DNA from: Streptomyces griseoloalbus
GTDB taxonomy: Bacteria; Actinomycetota; Actinomycetes; Streptomycetales; Streptomycetaceae
NCBI GenBank assembly: GCA_014650015.1
Contig: BMUD01000018.1
Span: 100,946-164,945, forward strand
Direction: 5' to 3'
DNA length: 64,000 bases
This document shows, piece by piece, positions 1 to 8,124 of this stretch (the first letter of the stretch is position 1; every line of letters begins with the position of its first letter). Below the pieces are notes generated by a model that was given only the letters and a program-made list of their open reading frames with translations, was not told the DNA's origin and made no database searches. The position numbers were made by a program, and so were the translations under genes.

Positions 1-330
1 GGGTGGGCGGAGAGCAGGCAATCTGCCGTGAGCCGGGAGTCGAATGATGGTTCCCCCGCCGGGCCCTCCGCCCTCAGCCACGTAGCGGCCACCAGCTCGA
101 CGATCCGTCGGTAGGCCACCGCGAGCACCTCCACGGTCGCCGCCTCGTGCCAGTGCGGCACGACGGCCCCCGCGTCAAGGGCCTTCTCGACCACCGCCGA
201 TACCGCCCCGCGCACCCCGCAGCGGGCACTCCCGCCACGTCCGGAGCGGCCAGGGCCTCGACGAGCTCCTCCCGGTCGATCACCCGACGCTCCCACACTG
301 TTTGCGCCTCGGCGAGTCCGACCGCGTCAA
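1..330 (-). pseudogene. Possible broken coding remnant, left edge
   Basis: Two reading frames with coding-like composition follow each other on the minus strand. One (about 330 to 195) contains the stretch VIDREELVEALAAPDVAG. The other (about 190 to 1) contains VVPHWHEAATVEVLAVAYRR and runs off the window. They are joined only by a frame change near 190, so this looks like a frameshifted gene whose 3' end lies outside. A GTG near 285 preceded by GGGAG could be its start. I do not recognise the family. The rest of 331-451 holds only the upstream region of the RTX-type gene. Confidence 0.25.
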
Positions 331-451
331 TTCGCGGTCTTGCAGATCCGGACGCACAGGGGAGACTGCGTTCACGACCGGGTCCGCCCGGTCCCCGGCA
401 GCACCACGCCGAGCAGGTCGGTCCACCGTCACTCCACCGAGATGAGGTCTC

Positions 452-1222
452 ATGAACCGAAACCGAGCCGCCGTCAGCGCGGTCGCCGTGACCCTGTTCA
501 CCGCCGGCCTCGCCGTCGGCCCGGCAGCCGCCGCCACCGCCACCGAGGCGAAGGCCCGCGTCGGAGCCGACTGGGCGACTCAGTCGATCGTCTTCACCGC
601 CGCCGCAGGGCAGACCAACAACCTCAACATCTTCTCCATGTACACCAGCGACGGGATCCGGCGGATCGGCTTCAGCGACGTGGTCCCGCTCGAACCGGGC
701 GACCACTGCGCGTACTCCAGAGCCGAGGACACCACCTCCGTCGTCTGCGAACTGCCCGCCGACAGCCCCCGGCCCGACAGGATCGACGTCTTCCTCGGCG
801 ACGGCAACGACACGATCGCCGCCTTCACCCCCGGGATCGGCACCGTCAACGGCGGCCCCGGCGACGACGAACTGCACGCCCACACCGCACGCACGGTGCT
901 GGGCGGCGCGGGGAACGACATGGTCATGGGACCCGCCGCCCTGCACGGCGGCGACGGCATGGACCACCTGATGGGTGACAGCGGCGACCAGCAGATGTGG
1001 GGCGGCCGGGGCGACGACATGATCGAGGGCTACGGCGGTGACGACACCGTGCACGCCGGCCCCGGCGACGACCACGCCATGGGCGGGGACGGCCGCGACA
1101 TCGTCCTCGGCGGCCCCGGCAACGACACACTGGACGGCGAAGGCGGCGACGACCTCGTCTGCGGGGGCACCGGAAAGGACGCCCTCGAAGGCGGCCCCGG
1201 CCGCAACATCGTCCTCCCGTAA
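452..1222 (+). CDS. Secreted calcium-binding protein with RTX-type repeats
   Basis: A 256-residue protein. Residues 1-27 are a Sec-type signal peptide ending at Ala-rich AAAATA. Residues about 130-255 carry nonapeptide repeats of the haemolysin type (GGxGxDxLx), for example GGPGNDTLDG and GGTGKDALEG, which fold as a parallel beta-roll binding calcium in the Gly-Asp turns. The region between (30-125) is not recognised and could be a small surface or ligand domain. Proteins like this in Streptomyces leave by Sec rather than by type I secretion, and no type I genes are nearby. The ATG is preceded by GAGG. The gene stands alone; the next sequence is a broken TetR gene. Confidence 0.75.
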   Translation: MNRNRAAVSAVAVTLFTAGLAVGPAAAATATEAKARVGADWATQSIVFTAAAGQTNNLNIFSMYTSDGIRRIGFSDVVPLEPGDHCAYSRAEDTTSVVCELPADSPRPDRIDVFLGDGNDTIAAFTPGIGTVNGGPGDDELHAHTARTVLGGAGNDMVMGPAALHGGDGMDHLMGDSGDQQMWGGRGDDMIEGYGGDDTVHAGPGDDHAMGGDGRDIVLGGPGNDTLDGEGGDDLVCGGTGKDALEGGPGRNIVLP

Positions 1223-1236
1223 GTGCGCCTCCATGC

Positions 1237-1584
1237 CCGAAAGACGTCCAGCGCAACCGTGCCGCCCTCCTCGAAGCGACGCAGCGGCACTTCCTGAAGT
1301 ACGGGGTCGGCACGTCGCTGGAGGCGGTGGCCAAGGAGGCGGGCGTCGGGCCGGCCACGCTGTACCGGCACGTCCCGACCCGGGAGGCGTTGCCGGCGGC
1401 CGTGCTGCGGACGCGCTCCGGGGAACTGGTGGCCCGGCGGGCGGAGATCGCGCAGCTCGGCGACGCCGCCGAGGCGCTGCGGCAGTGGCTGCGGGCGATC
1501 GAGGTTGCCCGAATGATCGTCCGTTGTGTTCGAATCGTCAGCCCGACGAGCGGCTGGGTGTGCTGTTCGGCGGATCCTGGCTGA
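1237..1584 (+). pseudogene. Truncated TetR-family regulator
   Basis: The frame from about 1237 encodes the N-terminal DNA-binding region of a TetR/AcrR regulator: RAALLEATQRHFLKYGVGTS followed by the helix-turn-helix core VAKEAGVGPATLYRHVPTRE. No start codon lies in frame before it; an ATG at 1233 is out of frame by one, so the 5' end is damaged. After about 1505 similarity stops and the frame runs into the 3' flank of the LysR gene, so the ligand-binding domain is missing. An internal ATG at 1327 opens 85 codons but begins inside the helix-turn-helix. It is a decayed remnant. Confidence 0.6.
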
Positions 1585-2464
1585 TGGCCGCCAGCAGGCA
1601 TCTGACCAGGGGATTATGGTCGTTCTCGCGCCAGGCGACGGCCACTCGTGTGCGGGCGGTGCGGGGTTCGATCCTGCGGAAGGCGACGCCTTTGAGGCGG
1701 ATGCGTCGGATGCTCGCCGGGGCCAGGGAGACGCCCAGACCGGTTCCCACGAGGGCGCACACGGTTTGCCACTCCACTGCGTGCTGGACTATCCGCGGTG
1801 TGAAACCCGCTGAGGTGCACAGGCCGATGATCTGGTCGTGCAGTGACGGGCCGACCGTGCGGGGCATCAGCACGAAGGGCGAGTCCGCGAACTGTGCGAG
1901 CTGTACGGTCCGTTGGGTGGCCAGAGGATGGGTGGACGGCAGCACGGCCACGAAAGGCTCGCTGAGTACCGTCCTGAAGCCGAGCTCCGTCTCGTCGGAG
2001 GGGGGTTCGCGCAGTAGACCGATGTCGATGGTCTTGTCGTGCAGGGCGGCGATCTGCGGAGCGGTGGTCATCTCGTGGATGTCCAGGTGCACGCCGGGGA
2101 ACTGGTGACGGAAGGTGCGCAGCAGGCCGGGCAGGACCGTCAGCGCGAGGGAGCCGGCGAAGCCGATCCGTAGGCGGCCGGCACTGCCACTGCCGACGGC
2201 CCGGGCTGCGGCCAGACCGTCCGAGAGGTCGGTGAGTGCCCGCCGGGCGGCGGGCAGCAGTTCGCTGCCGGCTGGGGTCAGGGTGATGCGCCCTGGGGCG
2301 CGGGTGAACAGCGCGTGACCGACCTTGTCCTCCAGACGGCGGATCTGCTGGCTCAGCGGCGGTTGGGCGATGCCCAGGCGGGCGGCCGCCCGGCCGAAGT
2401 GAAGTTCCTCTGCGAGCACGACGAAGGCGTGCAGTTGCGGTAGGGGGAGTTCGGGGCGCTCCAT
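1538..2464 (-). CDS. LysR-family transcriptional regulator
   Basis: A 308-residue protein of normal LysR length. Residues 8-65 form the winged helix-turn-helix (FVVLAEELHFGRAAARLGI then QPPLSQQIRRLE). Residues 90-295 form the periplasmic-binding-protein-like effector domain. It is divergent from the RidA-monooxygenase fusion gene at 2537, with 72 bases between starts, the usual arrangement in which a LysR protein controls itself and its divergent neighbour. The effector is unknown. The 3' end reaches the TetR remnant. Confidence 0.85.
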   Translation of the reverse strand: MERPELPLPQLHAFVVLAEELHFGRAAARLGIAQPPLSQQIRRLEDKVGHALFTRAPGRITLTPAGSELLPAARRALTDLSDGLAAARAVGSGSAGRLRIGFAGSLALTVLPGLLRTFRHQFPGVHLDIHEMTTAPQIAALHDKTIDIGLLREPPSDETELGFRTVLSEPFVAVLPSTHPLATQRTVQLAQFADSPFVLMPRTVGPSLHDQIIGLCTSAGFTPRIVQHAVEWQTVCALVGTGLGVSLAPASIRRIRLKGVAFRRIEPRTARTRVAVAWRENDHNPLVRCLLAAISQDPPNSTPSRSSG

Positions 2465-2536
2465 ACGCTTAGAGATATCAGGTCATGCGTGCGGCCGTAT
2501 TAGACGTATCAGTGCTGGTCATCTAGCGTTCGGCGC
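2465..2536. promoter_or_regulatory. Divergent promoter region between LysR and RidA fusion
   Basis: This 72-base spacer carries both promoters. It contains two related AT-richer blocks, ATCAGGTCAT (about 2478) and ATCAGTGCTGGTCAT (about 2508), which could be binding half-sites for the LysR protein. The assignment is inference from position; no strict T-N11-A consensus was scored. Confidence 0.4.
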
Positions 2537-3310
2537 ATGACGGAGCGACGCGCGGTCCTCAGCAGCTCGACCTTCGAGGAGCAGATCGGTTATGCCCGTG
2601 CTGTGGTCGACGGCGACTGGGTGCATGTGTCCGGGACGACCGGTTTCGACTACGCCACCATGACGATCTCCGACGATGTGGTGGAGCAGGCCGAGCAGTG
2701 CCTGCGCAACATCGAGGTCGCACTGGCCGAGGCGGGGTGCACCTTCGCCGACGTGGTGCGCGTGCGCTATCTACTGCCCGACCGCGCAGACTTCGAATCC
2801 TGCTGGCCGGTCCTGCGCCGCTGCTTCGGAGATGTTCGGCCGGCCGCCACGATGCTCATGTGCGGTCTCGCCGACCCGCGGATGAAGATCGAGATAGAGG
2901 TGGACGCGCGGCGGCGCATCCCGCCTCACGGTGGCGCCACGAGCAATCACTCGGAAGCGCCTGTCGTGCCCGTCGGGGCCTATGAACCCCCCTACTACGT
3001 GGCTGTCTTCACTACGGTGCGAGCCCAGGACCAGAGCGGCTTCAGTGAGTCCAACGCACGCATGGAAGACCTGGTGAAGGATGTCCCGGGGTACCTGGGG
3101 ATGGAGCACGCGCAGACTCCTGGCGGGCTGGGTATCACCGTCAGCTACTTCCGCGACGCCGAGGCCCTCACGGAGTGGCGGACCAACGCCGAGCACCGCG
3201 CGGCGCAGAAGCGCGGGCGAGCCGAGTGGTACCAGAGCTACACGCTGCATGTGGCGAAAGTGGAGCGGAGCCACGGGTTCACGCGAGAGCCGGGCCCGAC
3301 AGCAGGCTGA
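2537..3310 (+). CDS. RidA-family protein fused to an antibiotic-biosynthesis monooxygenase (ABM) domain
   Basis: A 257-residue two-domain protein. Residues 1-128 are a RidA/YjgF/UK114 domain, which in other members hydrolyses reactive enamine or imine intermediates; the key Arg (R101 in RPAATM) and the acidic pair near residues 119-121 are present. Residues about 150-250 resemble the ABM ferredoxin-like fold (YVAVFTTVRA, VPGYLGMEHA, EWRTNAEHRAAQKRGRAEWY), as in cofactor-free oxygenases or HmoB-like proteins. RidA proteins are usually 125-130 residues, so this is a fusion. It is divergent from a LysR regulator. Deamination or oxidation of an amine or aromatic amino-acid product is possible but not shown. 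Confidence 0.7.
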   Translation: MTERRAVLSSSTFEEQIGYARAVVDGDWVHVSGTTGFDYATMTISDDVVEQAEQCLRNIEVALAEAGCTFADVVRVRYLLPDRADFESCWPVLRRCFGDVRPAATMLMCGLADPRMKIEIEVDARRRIPPHGGATSNHSEAPVVPVGAYEPPYYVAVFTTVRAQDQSGFSESNARMEDLVKDVPGYLGMEHAQTPGGLGITVSYFRDAEALTEWRTNAEHRAAQKRGRAEWYQSYTLHVAKVERSHGFTREPGPTAG

Positions 3311-3574
3311 CCGACCGAGACCACCTCAGCGACCGTCCCGCCACAAGCGCCCATCGGTCGGGTCGGCCTGCCCCTCGCGAGCCCGATCACCAGCTGTCAT
3401 TGGCGGTGGGGCCGGGGAGTCGGGACTCCGAGGGCTGCCGGCGGTCGGCTGTTGAGCCGCGCGACTTCGGCCGGCTTGCTGCGGACGAACGTCAGGGTCA
3501 CGGATGAACCGCAGTCCCTTGACAAGCAGCGCCACGACAGGGACAGGCCGCACGGAGCCCGGGACGGTCGGCGC

Positions 3575-3814
3575 CGTGATCTCCGGCGCCGCCGGCTGGA
3601 ACGCACCCGCACCGACCTCGCCGACCCCCGGCTGCGGCACCGCACGATCGGCGAGATCGCGACCCGGTGGGGATTCCGGCACCCCGCCGACTTCTGCCGC
3701 ACCTTTCGGCGCGCCTGCGGAGTGTTCCCCAAGGACTTCCGGAGCGGCGTCGAGAGGCCCCGGAGCACCGCCGAGAGGCCCCTCAAGCTCCCCGGAGACG
3801 CACCGGACCCCTGA
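3575..3814 (+). pseudogene. Remnant of AraC-family regulator C-terminus
   Basis: The frame encodes only the second helix-turn-helix of an AraC/XylS regulator: LADPRLRHRTIGEIATRWGF followed by HPADFCRTFRRACGVFPKDF. The first helix-turn-helix and the sensor domain are absent, and the sequence upstream (3311-3570) has no coding signal I can recognise. It reads as a truncated remnant next to the xylobiose operon. Confidence 0.55.
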
Positions 3815-3829
3815 CCGGCATTTCGCGCG

Positions 3830-4899
3830 TCAGTTTCCGATCGGGCGAGCGGACTCGGTGTTTCCGGGGCGCGCCGTCGCCTCGCGCCCCTCCAGCCGGG
3901 CCGTGCTCTGCCGGGTCACCAGGTGTGTCGCCAGCTCGATGCGCTGGGCGGCCGTGCCGGGGTCGTCCGGGCGGAGCAGCATGCGGGCCGCCTCCTCCGC
4001 CATGTGCCTGAGCGGCTGGTGGACCGTGGTCAGCGGCGGGCTCGACCACTGGGCCGGCGGTACGTCGTCGTAGCCGACCACCGACAGGTCCTCCGGTACG
4101 CGCAGACCCTTGAGCCGGGCCGCCTCCAGTACGCCGAGTGCCTGGAGGTCGCTGCCCGCGAAGACGGCCGTCGGCCGGTCGGGCCCCTCCAGCAGTTCCA
4201 TGGCGTTGTCGAAGCCGCCCTGCACGTGGAAGTCGCCGAAGCGCATCAGACGAGGATCGGTCTTGAGGCCCGCCATCGCCATGGCCGAGCGATAGCCGTC
4301 GAGGCGTGCGAGCGCAGCATGTCCTCGGGGCCGGTGATGATCGCCACCCGCTCGTGACCGAGGTCGGTGAGATGGCGGGTGGCGGCGAGGCCGCCGGCCC
4401 AGTTCGCGGAGCCGACCGAGGGGACGTCCGGGTCGGGGTCGCCCGCCGGGTCGATGACGACGAACGGGATGGCCGCCGCCCTGAGTTGGCGCTTGATCTC
4501 CTCCGGGAGCGTGGAGAAGACCAGCACGACGCCCAGCGGTCTGCGTCGCAGTACGCCGGGAAGCCATTCCGGCGCGGGCGTGTGCCGGGTGCCGCTCTCG
4601 GTGAGCACCACCGTCGCGCGGTTCTCCCTGGCAACGTTGTCCACGCCCCGGATCAGCTCCATCGCCCAGATGCTGTCCAGCTCGTGGAAGACGATCTCGA
4701 TGAGCGGGGAGCGGGACGCCGCCTGGCTGCGCCGGCGGTAGCCGTGGGTGTCGAGAAGCCGCTCGACCTTGGCCCGGGTGGCGCGGGAGACATCCGAACG
4801 GCCGTTGAGGACCTTCGAAACTGTCGGCATCGAAACACCGGCCTCTTTCGCGACCTCGGCGATGGTCACTCTGCCGCTCACCTCGTGGTCTTCGTGCAT
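3830..4899 (-). pseudogene. bxlR: LacI-family repressor of the xylobiose operon, frameshifted (bxlR-like)
   Basis: A LacI/GalR repressor split over two frames. From the ATG at 4899 the N-terminus has the helix-turn-helix TIAEVAKEAGVSMPTVSKVL and sensor domain through ITGPEDMLRS. Near 4305-4315 the frame shifts by one, and the other frame continues ARLDGYRSAMAMAGL to the normal C-terminus at 3830. Both halves look well conserved, so the break is recent or a sequencing error. If real, the product loses about 140 C-terminal residues of the sensor domain and probably cannot respond to sugar. It is divergent from bxlE, which has a matching operator. Such repressors bind CGAA-N-TTCG sites and release on xylobiose. 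Confidence 0.8.
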
Positions 4900-5015
4900 A
4901 CCCGCAGGATAAGGCACCGCCCGTCGATAACGGTTTGGGCGAGTACCGACCCGACCGTTGACCGAAACTCCCGTCTGACCTACTGTCCCACGGCATGGAC
5001 TTTCGGTGAAGGCGC

Positions 5016-5030
5016 CGAAACTTTCGAAAG
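5016..5030. promoter_or_regulatory. BxlR-type operator
   Basis: Bases 5016-5026 read CGAAACTTTCG, an inverted repeat matching the CGAA-N-TTCG site described for BxlR of Streptomyces thermoviolaceus (from memory). An overlapping perfect palindrome, CTTTCGAAAG, covers 5021-5030. It lies 8 bases before the bxlE start codon, so a bound repressor would block the transcript or initiation. A related TTTCG half lies near 5000. Confidence 0.7.
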
Positions 5031-5037
5031 GCGAACG

Positions 5038-6342
5038 ATGATCACACGTGCGCGCTTGCCCAGACTGGTCGCCTGCGGTGCGACGCTCGCCCTGGCGCTG
5101 AGTCTCTCGGCCTGCGGGGACGGGAACGGCGGGGCGTCGTCGGACGACGGCAAGATCCATGTCCTGGTCTACGGGGACGCCAGCAACAAGGTCGAGGAGC
5201 GGATCGTCGAGACGTTCAACAAGACGTCCGACGTCAAGGCCGTCCTCGACACCATCCCCGGTGCGGACTACCAGCAGAAGTTGCAGACGATCATCAGCAC
5301 GCCCCAGGCGCCGGACGTCTTCTTCAACTGGGGCGGCGGCAGCATCAAGCCGTTCGTCAAGGCCGATCTGCTGATGCCGCTGGACGACTTCATCAAGAAG
5401 AACCCGGAGCTGGAGAACAAGTTCCTGCCGTCCGTCTTCAACAGCGCGGTCGTCGACGGCAAGCCGTACGGCATCCCGATGCGCGGCACCCAGCCGGTCC
5501 TGCTCTTCCACAACAAGAAGGTCCTCGACGAGGCGGGCGTCACGCCGCCGAAGTCCTGGGACGAACTGCTCGACGCGGTCGGGAAGCTCAAGGACAAGGG
5601 CGTCACGCCGATCGCGCTCGGCGGCGGCGACGTCTGGCCGACGCAGATGTGGTTCCAGTACCTCTTCGACCGCGTGGCCGGCCCGGACCTCTTCAAGCAG
5701 GCCGTCGGCGGCGACAAGAGCGCCTGGGAGAGCCCGGACAGCAAGAAGGCCCTGAACATGATCAGGGAGCTCGTCGACGCCGGCGCCTTCGGCAAGAACT
5801 ACGACTCCGTCAAGTACACCAACGGCGGCTCGGTCGCACTGGTGGCCTCGGGCAAGGCCGGCTTCGAGCTGATGGGCTCCTGGTACTACTCCCAGCAGCT
5901 GACGGACCACGCGGAGTTCGCCGAGAAGGACCTCGGTTACACCGCCTTCCCGACCGTCGAGGGCGGCAAGGGCGATCCGGCCAACGTCGCCGGCAACACC
6001 AACAACTACTACTCGGTGATGAAGAAGACCAAGCACCCCGAGGCCGTCGCCGAGTTCCTGAAGCTCATGTACTCCGACGAGTTCGTCAAGGCACAGCTCG
6101 ACATCGGCAACCTGCCGACCACGACCAACACCGACGACTTCATCGACAGCTCTGGCACCCCCGAGTACTCGCGCTTCCAGTACGACCTGGTCGCCGACGC
6201 CCCGTCGTTCCAGCTGTCCTGGGACCAGGCGTACCCGCAGAAGGCGAGCTCGAACATGCACAAGGCCGTCCAGCAGTTCTTCAACGGACAGCTCGACACG
6301 GACGGCTTCATCCAGGCCATGCAGGCCCTCCCGACCGAGTGA
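5038..6342 (+). CDS. bxlE: Xylo-oligosaccharide ABC transporter, substrate-binding lipoprotein
   Basis: A 434-residue extracellular solute-binding protein of the carbohydrate family 1 type. The signal peptide ends in a lipobox (LSLSAC, lipidated Cys near residue 24). Sugar-binding-protein hallmarks follow: a hinge region around PDVFFNWGGGS, PYGIPMRGTQPVLLFHNKK and YTAFPTVEGG. The ATG at 5038 follows AAAGG and lies directly after the operator. It begins the operon with permeases bxlF and bxlG and the GH3 beta-xylosidase, the gene order of bxlEFGA. No ATPase gene is present; Streptomyces sugar importers of this class share the ATPase MsiK encoded elsewhere. Confidence 0.85.
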   Translation: MITRARLPRLVACGATLALALSLSACGDGNGGASSDDGKIHVLVYGDASNKVEERIVETFNKTSDVKAVLDTIPGADYQQKLQTIISTPQAPDVFFNWGGGSIKPFVKADLLMPLDDFIKKNPELENKFLPSVFNSAVVDGKPYGIPMRGTQPVLLFHNKKVLDEAGVTPPKSWDELLDAVGKLKDKGVTPIALGGGDVWPTQMWFQYLFDRVAGPDLFKQAVGGDKSAWESPDSKKALNMIRELVDAGAFGKNYDSVKYTNGGSVALVASGKAGFELMGSWYYSQQLTDHAEFAEKDLGYTAFPTVEGGKGDPANVAGNTNNYYSVMKKTKHPEAVAEFLKLMYSDEFVKAQLDIGNLPTTTNTDDFIDSSGTPEYSRFQYDLVADAPSFQLSWDQAYPQKASSNMHKAVQQFFNGQLDTDGFIQAMQALPTE

Positions 6343-6352
6343 CGAACGGCTC

Positions 6353-7309
6353 ATGACCACAGAGATCACGAGCGCTCGGCCCGCCGCCGGCCCCCGCAAG
6401 GGGTCCCGGCGGCGGCCGCCCGCCTCGTCCGCAACGAAGGTGGGTCGCCCCGGCTTCGCCTGGGCGCTGCCCGCCGCAGTGTTCTTCGCCCTCTTCGCGA
6501 TCGTCCCGCTGATCATGGTGGCGGTGCTGTCCTTCATGAGCTGGGACGGGATCAGCTCGCCCGAGTTCGTCGGCACGGACAACTGGTCGCGCCTGATGGA
6601 CGACCCGGTGATGCTCAAGAGCATCTGGCTGACCCTGCTCCTGACCGTGCTCGGCGTGGTCATCCAGACGCCGCTGAGCATCGTGCTCGGCGTCTGGGCC
6701 GCCGGCCACCAGCGCAACCGGGCCGTACTGTCCGTCATCTACTTCATTCCGCTGCTGCTGTCCGCGACGGCCGTCTCCGTGCTGTGGCGGGCGCTGCTCG
6801 ACCCGAACTTCGGCATCCCGGCCGACGCCCCCTGGCTGTTCGGCGACGGCAACCTGTTCGGTGAACAGGCCACCGCCATAGGGGTGCTGGCGTTCGTCAG
6901 CACCTGGCAGTTCACCCCCTTCCACACGCTGATCTACCAGGGCGCCGCCCGGGCCGTCCCCCAGGTGCTCTACCAGGCCGCGGAGATCGACGGAGCGGGC
7001 CGGTACCGGCAGTTCTTCCACATCACACTGCCGCAGCTGCGCAACTCGATGATCACCTCGATGATCCTGATGATCGTCGGAGGCCTGACCACGTTCGAGA
7101 CGGTCCTCATCCTGACCCAGGGCGGCCCCGGCACCGACACCACCATCAGCGCCTACTACATGTACGACAAGGCGTTCAAGGGCTTCGACTTCGGCGCCGG
7201 CTCCGCCATCGCCCTGGCCCTGGTCGTCGCGGCCACGATCATCTCGCTGGTCGTCGTCCGGGTCTCCGGCTACGACAAGATGCGCAGCACCATGGAGGGT
7301 GTGTCATGA
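6353..7309 (+). CDS. bxlF: Xylo-oligosaccharide ABC transporter permease 1
   Basis: A 318-residue MalF-type permease. After a basic cytoplasmic N-terminus (about 35 residues) there are six predicted membrane helices. The cytoplasmic EAA loop that contacts the ATPase is visible as EIDGAGRYRQFFHITLPQL. It begins 10 bases after bxlE and overlaps bxlG by 4 bases (ATGA), so it is translationally coupled. It forms the membrane channel with BxlG; energy probably comes from the shared ATPase MsiK. Confidence 0.85.
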   Translation: MTTEITSARPAAGPRKGSRRRPPASSATKVGRPGFAWALPAAVFFALFAIVPLIMVAVLSFMSWDGISSPEFVGTDNWSRLMDDPVMLKSIWLTLLLTVLGVVIQTPLSIVLGVWAAGHQRNRAVLSVIYFIPLLLSATAVSVLWRALLDPNFGIPADAPWLFGDGNLFGEQATAIGVLAFVSTWQFTPFHTLIYQGAARAVPQVLYQAAEIDGAGRYRQFFHITLPQLRNSMITSMILMIVGGLTTFETVLILTQGGPGTDTTISAYYMYDKAFKGFDFGAGSAIALALVVAATIISLVVVRVSGYDKMRSTMEGVS

Positions 7310-8124
7310 GGCGCCGTCCCCACTACCTGGCCGGCGCCGGCTCCCTGTTCTGGCTCTTCCTGGTCGGCCTGCCGCTGTACGTGATGCTCGCCGCGACCCT
7401 GCGCACCCGCCAGGACTACGCCGACAACGGCCCGGTCTCGATCCCGGACAGCTTCACCCTGGACAACTACACCGCCGCCTTCGACTCCGGCTTCGGCCAG
7501 TACTTCTTCAACACGCTCGTCGTCACCGCCTGCGTCATCGGCATCGTGCTGCTGCTGGTCCCGCCGCTCGCCTACGCCATCGTGCGCAGCCGGGGCAGGA
7601 CCACGTCGGCGATCTTCCGGCTGTTCCTGCTCGGCCTCGCCATCCCCGCCCAGGCCGTGATCGTGCCGATGTTCTACCTGATCAGCGAGGCAGGACTGTA
7701 CGACAACCTGCTCGGCGTCATCCTGCCCACGGCCGCGTTCTGCCTGCCCATGTCGGCGCTGATCCTCAGCGGCGCGATGCGCGACATCTCCACGGAGCTG
7801 TATGAGGCCATGGCCATGGACGGCGCCACCCCGCGGCGCATGTTCTTCCAGCTCGTCCTGCCGCTGTCGAGGGGCGGACTGTCCACGATCGTGGTCTTCT
7901 CCGCACTCCAGGCATGGAACGGCTTCCTGTTCCCGCTCGTCCTGACCCAGTCCGACTCCACCAAGGTGGTCACCCTGGGTCTGTACAACTTCCAGACCGC
8001 ACACGGCATCGACATCCCCGGTCTGCTGGGGGCCGTGGTGTTGTCCATGGTGCCCATCCTGCTCGTCTACCTGTTCGCCCGTCGCGCCCTGGTCCAGGGG
8101 CTGATGGGTGTCGGAGGAAAGTGA
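7306..8124 (+). CDS. bxlG: Xylo-oligosaccharide ABC transporter permease 2
   Basis: A 272-residue MalG-type permease with six predicted membrane helices and the EAA loop EAMAMDGATPRRMFFQLVLP. It overlaps bxlF by ATGA at the 5' end and the beta-xylosidase start (GTGA) at the 3' end, showing one polycistronic unit. It pairs with BxlF. Confidence 0.85.
   Translation: MRRRPHYLAGAGSLFWLFLVGLPLYVMLAATLRTRQDYADNGPVSIPDSFTLDNYTAAFDSGFGQYFFNTLVVTACVIGIVLLLVPPLAYAIVRSRGRTTSAIFRLFLLGLAIPAQAVIVPMFYLISEAGLYDNLLGVILPTAAFCLPMSALILSGAMRDISTELYEAMAMDGATPRRMFFQLVLPLSRGGLSTIVVFSALQAWNGFLFPLVLTQSDSTKVVTLGLYNFQTAHGIDIPGLLGAVVLSMVPILLVYLFARRALVQGLMGVGGK

Noticed and set aside
4246-6738. A very long minus-strand open frame across bxlEF
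   Set aside because: Only its last 218 codons (from 4899) are real LacI coding; the rest is antisense to bxlE and bxlF and shows the bias of the opposite strand.
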